Assembly: GCA_029210875.1 (NCBI GenBank)
Contig: JARGFJ010000003.1
Span: 1 to 64,000 of the forward strand
Reading direction: 5' to 3'
Source of the DNA: Gammaproteobacteria bacterium
GTDB lineage: Bacteria > Pseudomonadota > Gammaproteobacteria > Nitrosococcales > Methylophagaceae
DNA: 64,000 bases
Shown here piece by piece: positions 1-7,969 of the stretch (positions are counted from its first letter, which is position 1; each line of letters opens with the position of its first letter). The position numbers and the translations under genes are program-made. The notes beneath the pieces are model-generated. The model was not told where the DNA came from and made no database searches. It worked only from the letters and a program-made list of their open reading frames with translations.

Positions 1-77
1 TAAAAGGTCGTCATAATTGCCCAAGGGGGTCAATTTTACTACGGTGCTAGGGGGTCAGTTTTGCAGTGTTGGTGACA
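1..77. mobile_element. Probable end of an IS21-family insertion sequence (rest lies outside the window)
   Basis: Two direct copies of a GGGGGTCA(A/G)TTTT(A/G)C motif start at 25 and 50, a 25-base period. On the minus strand the segment begins TGTCACCAACACTGC at 77. Repeated GGGGTCA-type boxes near a terminus that begins with TG are typical of IS21-family (istA/istB) ends. The diguanylate cyclase reading frame runs into this segment just after its conserved AKKRG residues, which fits an insertion boundary near 77. No transposase gene is in the window, so this is inferred from the terminal repeats only. Confidence 0.55.
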
Positions 78-1130
78 ACCACGTTTTTTAGCTGTATAAC
101 AGGCTTGGTTAGCATGCGCTAAAATGTCACCAGCCATGAGCTTATTACTATCTGACGAAATCAATTTGACCCCGATACTCGCTGATAAATGATACTGATT
201 ACCCATATGCTCAAAGCTATAGCCGTCAAGCATAAAACGTAACTCTTCCGCTTTTTTAATTGCCTGGCTACCATCAATATTATCGATCAAGATTGCAAAT
301 TCATCTGAACCAATTCGAACCAAGGTATCTTGTGGCGAAAAGAAACCGCGAAATGTATTCGAAATCTGGACTAATAACGAGTCACCAACAACATGACCTT
401 CGGCATCATTGAGCACTTTAAAACGATCAAGATCGACATAAAGCAAGACCCCATTTACACCAAAGTTACGGGCTTGAATTAGACTAATATCCAGTGCTTG
501 TTCAAGTTTTCGACGATTAGATAAGCCTGTTAAATCATCATGCTCAACCGAAAACTGTAGACGCGCTTCCATCATTTTTAAACTGGCAACCTCGTCTTTT
601 AGCTGTTGCTGTTCCTGATATGTTTTATCGCGTTCTTTTTTAACTGCAAGTGCAGTCATGACGGATGGCGGAAAGGATTCCGCAGTGAGTGGGTTATAAA
701 GTAAGGTTGTCACACCGTGACCTAGATCGGTTAACGCTTGAGCATGATCCCATCGTGATTCCTGAGTAAGAGAAATAATAGGGATCAATCGCCATTCATC
801 GAATCTATCCATAATCGATCTTAATGATTGGGCATTAATATCAGTCAAATTGCTATCAAGAATAACCAGATCGACATCGCACAACTCATCCTGGATACCA
901 TGTCGAAGATGATCCATGACACCCTCACCGGAATGTGCCGATAAAATAGTGGTAAAGCCACTGATTTGAAGCATTGTTTTCATAAATGCAACATCAGATT
1001 CTTTGGCACCGGCAATAATAATTTTCGAATGTAGCAACACATCAACCGTCGAACCGACCAGGGGATCGCCTTGTTGTATATGTGGAACACCAAATGGGTG
1101 CTCAAACTGTTTTGCGTCAATTATCGTCAC
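39..1130 (-). CDS. Diguanylate cyclase with degenerate receiver domain; tail altered by an IS end
   Basis: 363 aa. Residues about 33-150 form a CheY-like receiver and about 195-355 a GGDEF domain, which makes cyclic di-GMP from two GTP. The signature is GSDEF, a variant also found in active enzymes. The upstream RxxD inhibitory site is absent (SPQD at that place). The receiver keeps an aspartate at D92, but the usual acidic pair after strand 1 is replaced (IIIAGAKE) and the usual Lys-Pro is Asn-Pro, so ordinary phosphorylation is doubtful. The last dozen or so residues after AKKRG are read from the adjoining insertion-sequence end, so the native C-terminus is lost, but the catalytic domain looks complete. 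It is a lone gene. Confidence 0.85.
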   Translation of the reverse strand: MTIIDAKQFEHPFGVPHIQQGDPLVGSTVDVLLHSKIIIAGAKESDVAFMKTMLQISGFTTILSAHSGEGVMDHLRHGIQDELCDVDLVILDSNLTDINAQSLRSIMDRFDEWRLIPIISLTQESRWDHAQALTDLGHGVTTLLYNPLTAESFPPSVMTALAVKKERDKTYQEQQQLKDEVASLKMMEARLQFSVEHDDLTGLSNRRKLEQALDISLIQARNFGVNGVLLYVDLDRFKVLNDAEGHVVGDSLLVQISNTFRGFFSPQDTLVRIGSDEFAILIDNIDGSQAIKKAEELRFMLDGYSFEHMGNQYHLSASIGVKLISSDSNKLMAGDILAHANQACYTAKKRGCHQHCKTDPLAP

Positions 1131-1295
1131 GGATCTCGTTCACTATTATTACTAACGTTACGTTTAGTTATAAAAAACAATATCCGTTTTATTCATTAAA
1201 ATCAATACTTAATGTTATTTTTATAATGCAATTTATAAAGTATTGTATTTTTGACACTACTCTCCACTGCAAAGCTAGCCTAGATAATTGAATAA

Positions 1296-1583
1296 TTAGG
1301 ATTTATTTTTTTGTTGAATAACAGGGACTTTACCTGAAATCAGGTAAGCATAAGCTATCACTTCCGCAATAATTCGATAGAGATGTTCGGGAATTTCATC
1401 ACCCAACTCCAAATCACTTAATAATGCGGCTAAAGAGGCATCTTCACGTAACGGAACACCATGTTCCCTGGCAATTCGTATAATTTCTTCGGCGATGGCA
1501 CCCTCGCCGGCTGCCGTTACTATCGGAGCATTTTCACCATCATATTGCAGTGCAATTGCTTTTAATGGCTCATCATCAGTCAT
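1296..1583 (-). CDS. Stand-alone FlhB C-terminal domain-like protein (EscU/YscU/HrcU family)
   Basis: 95 aa. It resembles the cytoplasmic C-terminal domain of the flagellar export switch FlhB: LKAIALQYDG at the start, an IAREHGVPL segment, then GDEIPEHLYRIIAEVIAYAY. It starts just after where the NPTH self-cleavage site would lie and has no membrane segments, so it corresponds to the cleaved FlhB-CC fragment. Such stand-alone paralogues (sometimes called FlhX, often next to fliK) are known and may substitute for or compete with FlhB-CC in hook-length/substrate switching. No other flagellar gene is in the window, and a palindromic repeat sits directly upstream. Family assignment is confident; function is inferred. 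Confidence 0.8.
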   Translation of the reverse strand: MTDDEPLKAIALQYDGENAPIVTAAGEGAIAEEIIRIAREHGVPLREDASLAALLSDLELGDEIPEHLYRIIAEVIAYAYLISGKVPVIQQKNKS

Positions 1584-1630
1584 ACTGATACATGTAAGTC
1601 ATTGTATTTAATGTTAAATTACTAATTTCA

Positions 1631-1708
1631 GTCATTCCCGAAAAAGCGGGAATCCAACGATAGCGACCAGGTTCACTGCCTATGGATCGCTGCATTTGCG
1701 AAGATGAC
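1631..1708. repeat. REP/MITE-like imperfect palindrome
   Basis: The stretch opens with GTCATTCCCG-AAAAA-GCGGGAATCC, itself a hairpin, and ends with a partial inverse (ATGGATCGCTGCATTTGCGAAGATGAC). Outer ends GTCATT and AGATGAC are near complements. Read on the minus strand it gives the WIPAFSGMT peptide typical of this widespread repeat class. It lies between the FlhB-like gene and yaaA. It is most likely an interspersed non-coding repeat; copy number cannot be seen here. Confidence 0.6.
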
Positions 1709-1747
1709 AAAAGATGATTTTCTGCAAATTGAACTATCATAGATATA

Positions 1748-2518
1748 TTAGTCATGATCCCGAATGAATACCCAATCATCACCTTTTGATTGTTCTGCAC
1801 TAAAACGATAACCTTCCCGATCAAATGTTTTAATCTTGTCAACATCTGTAATTTGATTATCGATAATAAAACGACTCATCAGACCACGGGCTTTCTTGGC
1901 ATAAAAACTAATCATTTTATACTGACCATTTTTCCAATCTTTAAAAATGGGGGTAATAATGCGTGCATGCAATTTTTTAGCGTGTAAGGCTTTGAAATAT
2001 TCATTTGACGCAAGGTTAATAAGGATGCCATCAGCTAATGCCGGCTCGGCTTCAATTGCGTCTTTTAACCGTTCACCCCAAAACGCGTACAGATCCTTGC
2101 CTCGAGGATTTGTTAATTTTGTCCCCATTTCCAGGCGATAAGGTTGTATTAAGTCCAATGGTTTAAGCACCCCATATAAACCAGACAAAATTCTTAAATG
2201 CTGCTGGGCATAATCAAAACCTTGCTGATCAAGCGTATCAGCGTCTAATCCGGTGTAGACATCGCCTTTAAACGCCAATATGGCTTGTTTAGCATTATCG
2301 GAGTTAAATGGCGTAGACCATGATTCAAATCTAGCCAGATTTAACCCTGCTAATTTATCACTTAATGTCATCAATGACGCAATGTCATTTACGGAAAATT
2401 GTCTTAATCGTTCAATTAAGATGGCTGATTGCTCTAAATAAGCAGCTTGGCTTGCTGTTTCAACCACAGCTGGCGTTTCAAAGTCTAGAGTTTTAGCCGG
2501 TGATATTACTAGCAGCAT
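1748..2518 (-). CDS. yaaA: Peroxide stress protein YaaA (DUF328)
   Basis: 256 aa from the ATG at 2518, close to E. coli YaaA (258 aa). The N-terminus [14 protein letters not shown] is the family signature, and an AGGA lies about 12 bases upstream, so a longer in-frame start at 2578 is not favoured. Other conserved blocks are [32 protein letters not shown] and the C-terminal [11 protein letters not shown]. In E. coli the protein lowers free iron during hydrogen-peroxide stress and is OxyR-controlled; no OxyR site was identified here. Its neighbours are functionally unrelated. Confidence 0.93.
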   Translation of the reverse strand: MLLVISPAKTLDFETPAVVETASQAAYLEQSAILIERLRQFSVNDIASLMTLSDKLAGLNLARFESWSTPFNSDNAKQAILAFKGDVYTGLDADTLDQQGFDYAQQHLRILSGLYGVLKPLDLIQPYRLEMGTKLTNPRGKDLYAFWGERLKDAIEAEPALADGILINLASNEYFKALHAKKLHARIITPIFKDWKNGQYKMISFYAKKARGLMSRFIIDNQITDVDKIKTFDREGYRFSAEQSKGDDWVFIRDHD

Positions 2519-2543
2519 GTATTGATTTTCCTGGCGATAAGCT

Positions 2544-2915
2544 TTATTTAGTATCAGTGTCTTTAGGATCGATAACAATTACGTGTATGTCTTCTTCAAC
2601 ACTGTCTGCATCATTGCTTTCTGATTCTTCATCAGCTGATGCTTGCCCCCATCGACTAAACGGAAATGGTTTTGCCTCCAGATTATAAGTAAGAAACATC
2701 ACAATGTGACTAATATAGTGTGATAGATCGTTCGAAAATGGAGCAAGATTTTCGTTTGTTTTTCCAGTGACCAAGGCAAAAATGGCTTGAACAACAACCA
2801 CAACCCACATTACCATCATGACAAAATACAGAATAAAGCCAAATAGCAACATATACGCTATGCGCAGCCATTGATTTACATTGCTTAAATTACTTTTTAT
2901 TTCGTGTGTTTCCAT
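2544..2915 (-). CDS. DUF4389 family membrane protein
   Basis: 123 aa. A hydrophobic stretch at about residues 18-50 ([19 protein letters not shown] then [14 protein letters not shown]) forms one or two membrane segments, followed by the conserved [22 protein letters not shown] block and an FPFSRW motif. The C-terminal third is acidic and probably cytoplasmic. This matches the DUF4389 family, whose function is unknown. It lies 25 bases upstream of yaaA on the same strand and could be co-transcribed, and it diverges from the TRAP permease genes. Confidence 0.8.
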   Translation of the reverse strand: METHEIKSNLSNVNQWLRIAYMLLFGFILYFVMMVMWVVVVVQAIFALVTGKTNENLAPFSNDLSHYISHIVMFLTYNLEAKPFPFSRWGQASADEESESNDADSVEEDIHVIVIDPKDTDTK

Positions 2916-3060
2916 AGCTGTGCCCTTAGAAAAGAATCATGGCTACTTTAGCATTTCACTTTGGTTTGGGCTAACTATTTTAGGTGTTAGTAGTGGAGCT
3001 GAATCTGCTTTTATGGGAAACTTCACGTCTATTTAACATCTTAATAAATTTAGAAATCAC

Positions 3061-3588
3061 ATGATTAAGCACTGCAAACTCATAATCAAACATATCGACA
3101 AGTTCAATGAACGGACAGGTATGCTTGCTTCATGGTTTGTATTAGCTCTGGTTTTTCTAATTTGTTATGACGTTATGATGCGCTATGTTTTTCAACAAGG
3201 ATCAATAGCCTTACAAGAATTGGAATGGCATTTATTTGCTTTAATATTTTTGCTTGGTTCGGCTTACACCTTAAAGCATGACGAACATGTTCGGGTTGAT
3301 ATCTTGTTTAAAAGTCGATTTGTATCGGCAAGACAACGGGCATGGATCAACCTGATTGGTACCCTATTTCTACTCGTGCCTTTTTGTATATTAATTTTAG
3401 TCACAGCTTGGCCCTTTGTTGAAAATGCTTTTTATTACAATGAAGGTTCACCCGATCCTGGCGGTCTGCCTTATCGTTTTATTTTAAAAGGAAGTATTCT
3501 CGTTGCGTTTAGCCTGCTTATTTTGCAAGGCATTGCTGAACTTATCCGAAACATGTTGATCCTTTTTTTGCCTACGGAGTCTAACTAA
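3061..3588 (+). CDS. dctQ: TRAP transporter small permease (DctQ family)
   Basis: 175 aa with four predicted membrane helices (about 22-45, 58-78, 98-125 and 140-165). ELEWHLFALIFLLGSAYTLKHDEHVRVDIL is the DctQ hallmark region. It is the small membrane subunit of a tripartite ATP-independent periplasmic transporter that works with the large permease and an extracytoplasmic binding protein. Its TAA stop overlaps the ATG of the next gene by one base (TAATG), so translation is probably coupled. The ribosome-binding site is weak. No DctP gene is present. The substrate (dicarboxylate, sugar acid or other) cannot be told from the sequence. Confidence 0.9.
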   Translation: MIKHCKLIIKHIDKFNERTGMLASWFVLALVFLICYDVMMRYVFQQGSIALQELEWHLFALIFLLGSAYTLKHDEHVRVDILFKSRFVSARQRAWINLIGTLFLLVPFCILILVTAWPFVENAFYYNEGSPDPGGLPYRFILKGSILVAFSLLILQGIAELIRNMLILFLPTESN

Positions 3589-4889
3589 TGGAAATGTGGG
3601 CATTAGTCATGTTTGCGGTCTTGTTTGTATTGTTACTGGCAGGCTATCCCGTTGCATTTACACTGGGTGCCGTAGCATTTGGATTTGGTAGTGTTTTCCT
3701 GGGCTTGGATTTCTTCGATTTATTGCCCTTGCGTATATGGGGCATCATGACCAATTTTACCTTGTTGGCCGTGCCATTATTTGTATTTATGGGTGTTATC
3801 TTAGAAAAATCAGGCATTGCTGAAGCCTTGCTTGATACGATGGGACGCTTATTTGGACGAGTTAGAGGGGGTCTTGCGATATCTGTTGTGGTCGTCGGTG
3901 CATTATTAGCAGCAACCACCGGCGTAGTTGGTGCATCGGTTGTCACTATGGCGGTAATCGCCTTACCCTCTATGCTCAAACGTAACTATGATCCTGCCTT
4001 GGCAGGCGGCACCATTGCCGCTTCTGGCACACTCGGGCAAATCATTCCTCCCAGCATTATTTTGATTTTATTAGGTGATGTAATCGGTGTTCCTGTTGGT
4101 CAATTATTTATTGGTGCAATAGTACCGGGCACCATACTTGTTATTGCCTATATCTTATATATCGCCTTGATTGCGTGGAAAAATCCAACCATTGCTCCAG
4201 CGATTGTTGCTGATCCAGATAATGATGAACACCTAGGCTTAACTGTAATTAAAAGCATGTTGCCACCGTTGTTATTGATGTTGGCCGTGTTAGGTTCTAT
4301 CTTCTTCGGTATCGCCTCTCCTACCGAATCTGCTGCTGTTGGCGCATTGGGTGCTATTGTACTAGCGGCATTACATCGCAAATTAGATCGTACTAATTTA
4401 CAAGATGCATTAAGTCAAACTACACGTTTAACCAGCATGGTATTCTTAATTTTAATTGGTGCGACCGCATTTGGCCTTGTCTTTGTAGGTATGGGCGGTA
4501 GCCAGGTAATCTTTGATATTTTTAATACCCTTCCGGGTGGAAAATGGACCTTCCTAATCCTGAGTATGGTGCTGATATTTATTTTGGGCTTGTTCTTAGA
4601 CTTTATTGAAATTAGTTTTATCGTTGTCCCAATCATTGCACCTGTTGCCATTCATATGGGACTTGATCCCTTATGGTTTGCACTACTGATAGCACTGAAC
4701 TTACAAACATCATTCTTAACACCGCCATTTGGCTTTTCACTATTCTATTTAAAAGCCAGTGCGCCAACATTAAAACTAAACGATATTTATCGTGGTATTG
4801 TGCCGTTTATTTTGATTCAAATAATCGTATTGGGACTGATCATTAGCTTCCCTGCCATCAGCTTGTGGTTACCGACCCTTATGGGCTAA
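3588..4889 (+). CDS. dctM: TRAP transporter large permease (DctM family)
   Basis: 433 aa, usual for DctM, with about twelve membrane segments. Recognisable blocks are the N-terminal LLAGYPVAFTLG, the AASGTLGQIIPPSIILILLGD loop, the SPTESAAVGALGA motif and LGLFLDFIEISFIVVPI followed by LQTSFLTPPFGFSLFYL. It forms the sodium-driven channel part of a TRAP transporter with the preceding DctQ. The gene ends one base before the convergent epmA stop. The missing binding-protein gene means the substrate is unknown and DctP must be encoded elsewhere. Confidence 0.93.
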   Translation: MEMWALVMFAVLFVLLLAGYPVAFTLGAVAFGFGSVFLGLDFFDLLPLRIWGIMTNFTLLAVPLFVFMGVILEKSGIAEALLDTMGRLFGRVRGGLAISVVVVGALLAATTGVVGASVVTMAVIALPSMLKRNYDPALAGGTIAASGTLGQIIPPSIILILLGDVIGVPVGQLFIGAIVPGTILVIAYILYIALIAWKNPTIAPAIVADPDNDEHLGLTVIKSMLPPLLLMLAVLGSIFFGIASPTESAAVGALGAIVLAALHRKLDRTNLQDALSQTTRLTSMVFLILIGATAFGLVFVGMGGSQVIFDIFNTLPGGKWTFLILSMVLIFILGLFLDFIEISFIVVPIIAPVAIHMGLDPLWFALLIALNLQTSFLTPPFGFSLFYLKASAPTLKLNDIYRGIVPFILIQIIVLGLIISFPAISLWLPTLMG

Positions 4890-4890
4890 G

Positions 4891-5871
4891 TTAGACACGT
4901 TCAAAACTAAAACTTTGAACGTCAGCGATCTGTATTTTATTCATGGCAAGCATCATCAAGCGATCAATGCCTAACGCTACACCTGTACAGCTTGGCAGTC
5001 CAGATGACATTGCTGCTAAAAGGTGTCCATCCATTGGCATTTGGTCTAAACCCAATGTTTTGCGTTGCTGGTTATCAGATTCGAATCGACGCTGTAATTC
5101 ATTGGCATCAAGCACTTCATCGTAACCATTGGCTAATTCGATACCGTCAATATAGAGTTCAAAACGTGCAGCCACATCATTACCTGCATTATCTTGAATC
5201 ACTTTGGCTAATTGGGCTTGTGATGCTGGAAAATCATAGATAAATAACGGCATGTTCAAATCAGCCAATTTAGGCTCAATGACGTGACTCATCAATAATG
5301 CTAGCCAACCATCTCGATCTAAATCCAACTCTGGCGGTAATCCACCAATACGCTCCTTGGCACAGGCAATAATATCGTCATCACTACATGTCAACACATT
5401 AAATTTGAACAAAAACTCAAACACACCACGATAGCTCAAGCGAATAATAGGTGCAAACCCAAACACCTGTTGCAACAGGGCATTAATTTCATCCATCAAC
5501 TGATGCAAACTCAGTTCAGGACGATACCATTCCAGCATCGTGAATTCAGGTGAATGTAGTCTGCCTTGTTCGCCATTTCTAAAAACATGAGCAATTTGAT
5601 AGATAGAGCCTGAGCCGGCAGCCAACAGTCGTTTCATAGCGAACTCAGGCGATGTTTGTAGATAATAATGCTGTTTCGATGAACCAGATAAAGGCTGATA
5701 GTCTGTTACAAAACTGGTCAAATACGGTGCTGTTGGCGCAGCAGCAGACAGGATGGGCGTTTCAACTTCCAACACATTATGTTGGGCAAAAAAAACACGG
5801 ACATCAGCTAAAAACTGTGCCCGCTTTTTTAATGTATCTATGTCGGCAGTTGGCCGCCAATTGTTTTCCAT
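4891..5871 (-). CDS. epmA: EF-P--(R)-beta-lysine ligase (GenX/PoxA)
   Basis: 326 aa from the ATG at 5871, almost the length of E. coli EpmA (325 aa); the N-terminus MENNWRPTADIDTLKKRAQ aligns with the family. A GTG at 5907 would add 12 residues overlapping the end of efp and is not favoured, although no clear ribosome-binding site precedes 5871. Class II lysyl-tRNA-synthetase-like catalytic core with motif 2 (FRNGEQGRLHSPEFTMLEWY) and motif 3 (GVALGIDRLMMLAM), and no anticodon-binding domain. It attaches (R)-beta-lysine to the conserved lysine of EF-P. The gene follows efp after 19 bases, so the enzyme and its substrate are likely co-transcribed. Confidence 0.95.
   Translation of the reverse strand: MENNWRPTADIDTLKKRAQFLADVRVFFAQHNVLEVETPILSAAAPTAPYLTSFVTDYQPLSGSSKQHYYLQTSPEFAMKRLLAAGSGSIYQIAHVFRNGEQGRLHSPEFTMLEWYRPELSLHQLMDEINALLQQVFGFAPIIRLSYRGVFEFLFKFNVLTCSDDDIIACAKERIGGLPPELDLDRDGWLALLMSHVIEPKLADLNMPLFIYDFPASQAQLAKVIQDNAGNDVAARFELYIDGIELANGYDEVLDANELQRRFESDNQQRKTLGLDQMPMDGHLLAAMSSGLPSCTGVALGIDRLMMLAMNKIQIADVQSFSFERV
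4897..4922. terminator. Hairpin at the convergent dctM/epmA junction
   Basis: Perfect 9-base arms ACGTTCAAA (4897-4905) and TTTGAACGT (4914-4922) with an 8-base loop. It begins 8 bases after the dctM stop and lies inside the last codons of epmA. There is no long T-run on either side, so it would be a weak or Rho-assisted terminator, or simply an mRNA-stabilising 3' hairpin for dctQM. Confidence 0.4.
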
Positions 5872-5890
5872 AGCGTGATATTTACTGGGA

Positions 5891-6463
5891 TTAAATATCC
5901 TTCGCACGCTCTACATATTCACCACTACGGGTATCGATACGTAATACATCACCAACATTCATAAATAAAGGTACACGCACGACGGCACCTGTTTCTAACG
6001 TTGCTGGTTTTCCGCCTGTTCCTGCTGTGTCGCCTTTTAGACCAGGATCAGTTTCAGTAACGGCCAGGTTAACAAAGTTAGGTGGAGACACTAATAACGG
6101 GGTGCCATTCCATAATGTCACCGTGTAAACGTATTGTTCTTTTAACCATTTTTTGCAATCAGCAATCGCATTGGCATCAGCAGCATGTTGCTCAAATGTA
6201 ACGGGATCCATGAAATACCAAAATTCGCCATCTGTGTATGAATATTCTAAATCGATATCCGTTACATCCGCACCTTCAACACTTTCATTTGATTTGAATG
6301 TACGTTCGTTAACACGACCTGTTTTTAAGTTACGGTATTTAACGCGATTAAATGCTTGGCCTTTACCTGGTTTAACAAGTTCGTTTTCAAGAATGCTGCA
6401 TGGGTCACCATCCAACATAAATTTAAGTCCGCCTTTAAATTCATTTGTACTAAAATTTGCCAT
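5891..6463 (-). CDS. efp: Translation elongation factor P
   Basis: 190 aa from the ATG at 6463, preceded by an AGAGG ribosome-binding site. The N-terminal KOW-like domain carries the PGKGQA loop with K34, the lysine modified by EpmA, followed by two OB domains. EF-P relieves ribosome stalling at polyproline stretches. The start at [15 protein letters not shown] is the family standard; upstream in-frame codons to 6655 overlap epmB and are not part of the gene. All three genes of the beta-lysylation route (efp, epmA, epmB) sit together, which supports a lysylated EF-P. Confidence 0.97.
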   Translation of the reverse strand: MANFSTNEFKGGLKFMLDGDPCSILENELVKPGKGQAFNRVKYRNLKTGRVNERTFKSNESVEGADVTDIDLEYSYTDGEFWYFMDPVTFEQHAADANAIADCKKWLKEQYVYTVTLWNGTPLLVSPPNFVNLAVTETDPGLKGDTAGTGGKPATLETGAVVRVPLFMNVGDVLRIDTRSGEYVERAKDI

Positions 6464-6480
6464 AGCAACCTCTTTTGGGG

Positions 6481-6493
6481 GACGATCATCGTC
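6481..6493. promoter_or_regulatory. Palindrome in the efp/epmB divergent promoter
   Basis: GACGAT-C-ATCGTC is a perfect 13-base inverted repeat centred in the 52-base gap between the efp and epmB start codons. It is well placed to be a shared operator or part of overlapping promoters. No known regulator site was recognised. Confidence 0.3.
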
Positions 6494-6515
6494 TGTGAAA
6501 ATTACAAAGTCCGAT

Positions 6516-7523
6516 ATGATACCGCAATCACACCCCTTGGTGACAAAACAAGCTTGGCAAATTGAATTGGCAAACACGATTAAAGACCCGATAGATCTAC
6601 TTGCCAAACTAGGATTATCAGGCGAATTAGATGCTATTTCCCCCGATTTAATCATGGGCTTTCCCTTACGGGTACCGCAAAGTTATTTTGAGAAAATGCG
6701 CTACGGTGACAAGAATGATCCCTTGTTGCGCCAAGTATTCCCACTTATTGACGAATCTATTGAACAACAAGGCTTTGTCCACGATCCTGTCGGTGATCAC
6801 AATGCCATCACCTCACCTGGTATCTTGCAAAAATATAATGGCCGAGCCTTATTGCTCACCACTGGTGCCTGTGCGATTCATTGCCGCTATTGTTTTCGGC
6901 GTCATTTCTCTTATAGCGATAGCAATCCGCTCGCCAGCCAATGGCAAACAACTCTGGATGCGTTAAAATCTGATCTCTCAATTAATGAAGTCATATTCAG
7001 TGGTGGTGATCCACTCACATTAAGCGATGCTAAATTAGCAGCATTGGTTGAACAACTTGATGCTATTCCACATCTAAAACGACTACGCATTCATACGCGT
7101 TTACCGATTGTCATTCCAAGTCGGGTTGATCATGCATTATTAAAATGGATTAGTAGCTCCAGATTACATGTAGTAATGGTTATTCATAGCAACCATGCCA
7201 ACGAAATTGGTGATGATGTTGCAATCGCATTAGCCAAACTCGAGACTGCTGGTTGTCAGCTATTAAATCAAGCGGTATTACTTAAAGGCGTTAATGACAG
7301 TGCTGAAACCTTAGTTAAACTCAGTGAACGCTTAAGTGATGTTAAAGTCATGCCCTATTACTTACATCTGCTCGATCGTGTTGCTGGTGCCAGTCATTTT
7401 GATGTGTCAGAGCATGATGCTATTGAACTGACTGCCCAAATCAGAGCGATTCTTCCCGGTTATCTTGTACCGCGTTTAGTTCGAGAACAGCAAGGTGAAG
7501 TTAGTAAAACGGTGATTGCTTAA
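6516..7523 (+). CDS. epmB: EF-P beta-lysylation protein EpmB (lysine 2,3-aminomutase)
   Basis: 335 aa from the ATG at 6516 (E. coli EpmB 342 aa). A radical-SAM iron-sulfur motif CxxxCxxC is at C119, C123 and C126 ([13 protein letters not shown]). The C-terminus carries the GYLVPRL block and an SKT whose lysine (about K331) matches the PLP-binding lysine of E. coli EpmB. It converts (S)-alpha-lysine to (R)-beta-lysine, which EpmA then attaches to EF-P. It is divergent from efp with 52 bases between start codons; longer in-frame extensions upstream would overlap efp and are rejected. The ribosome-binding site is poor, hinting at low expression. Confidence 0.95.
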   Translation: MIPQSHPLVTKQAWQIELANTIKDPIDLLAKLGLSGELDAISPDLIMGFPLRVPQSYFEKMRYGDKNDPLLRQVFPLIDESIEQQGFVHDPVGDHNAITSPGILQKYNGRALLLTTGACAIHCRYCFRRHFSYSDSNPLASQWQTTLDALKSDLSINEVIFSGGDPLTLSDAKLAALVEQLDAIPHLKRLRIHTRLPIVIPSRVDHALLKWISSSRLHVVMVIHSNHANEIGDDVAIALAKLETAGCQLLNQAVLLKGVNDSAETLVKLSERLSDVKVMPYYLHLLDRVAGASHFDVSEHDAIELTAQIRAILPGYLVPRLVREQQGEVSKTVIA

Positions 7524-7584
7524 TGTAGATCTTGACCATGCCAGTTTCAGAGCCTCATTTTCCCGTTTATTGCCGCCAAAAACT

Positions 7585-7886
7585 AAACTGTTTTTGTGGA
7601 TGAAGTAGTCGAGTGTTTGAGCGTAGCGAGTTGTCGACTACGCCACAAAAGCAGTTTGTTTTTTTTGGAGATAAGGCAATTTTGGGTGTCCTTTGAATAA
7701 AATACATCCATGTATTTCACCCCTATCGGGGTTGCTCTGCATTTCAAATATGCTCCAGCATATTTGTCTTTGGTTCGTTTTTTTGGGCACGTACAAATTC
7801 GTCTGGAACCAATTTGGATGCCGGAGGCGCCCGAAGGGTGAGTGGCTGGATGCCACGAATCAATAAAATGAACGAACAGCGGCGAG
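7585..7886. repeat. Hairpin-rich intergenic element
   Basis: This fills most of the gene-free gap 7524-7969. Visible inverted repeats, in order: a long imperfect hairpin 7585-7657 with arms AAACTGTTTTTGTGG / CCACAAAAGCAGTTT and inner arms GTAGTCGA / TCGACTAC; AAATACAT / ATGTATTT around 7700-7717; ACCCC / GGGGT around 7719-7732; and CAAATATGCT / AGCATATTTG around 7745-7766. A looser GTTCG...CGAAC pair follows towards 7876. The series of separate perfect stems suggests a mobile structured repeat or a structured RNA rather than a gene. A minus-strand frame (7638-7856) crosses it but has no protein character. Outside the element, 7524-7584 and 7887-7969 show nothing recognisable. Confidence 0.5.
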
Positions 7887-7969
7887 CATAGAACTTATGG
7901 GATAAAAAATATTAAAAACAAACACTTAAATTCATTGTAAAGATATATCTAATCCCAAATCAAGGTTAC

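Noticed and set aside
1576-1845. An 89-codon minus-strand frame over the end of yaaA and the palindromic repeat
   Set aside because: It overlaps the yaaA coding end out of frame and contains the peptide typical of the repeat itself.
3644-3979. A 111-codon minus-strand frame opposite dctM
   Set aside because: Low-complexity Thr/Pro/Ala-rich product antisense to a membrane protein gene; a shadow frame.
5872-5907. GTG start for epmA at 5907
   Set aside because: It would overlap the efp end; the ATG at 5871 gives the family length and N-terminus.
6153-6515. Upstream extension of the epmB frame
   Set aside because: It lies entirely opposite efp; the ATG at 6516 gives the family start and length.
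7638-7856. A 72-codon minus-strand frame within the hairpin-rich element
   Set aside because: It crosses several perfect hairpins, has no ribosome-binding site and no protein-like composition; it is better explained as readthrough of a structured repeat.
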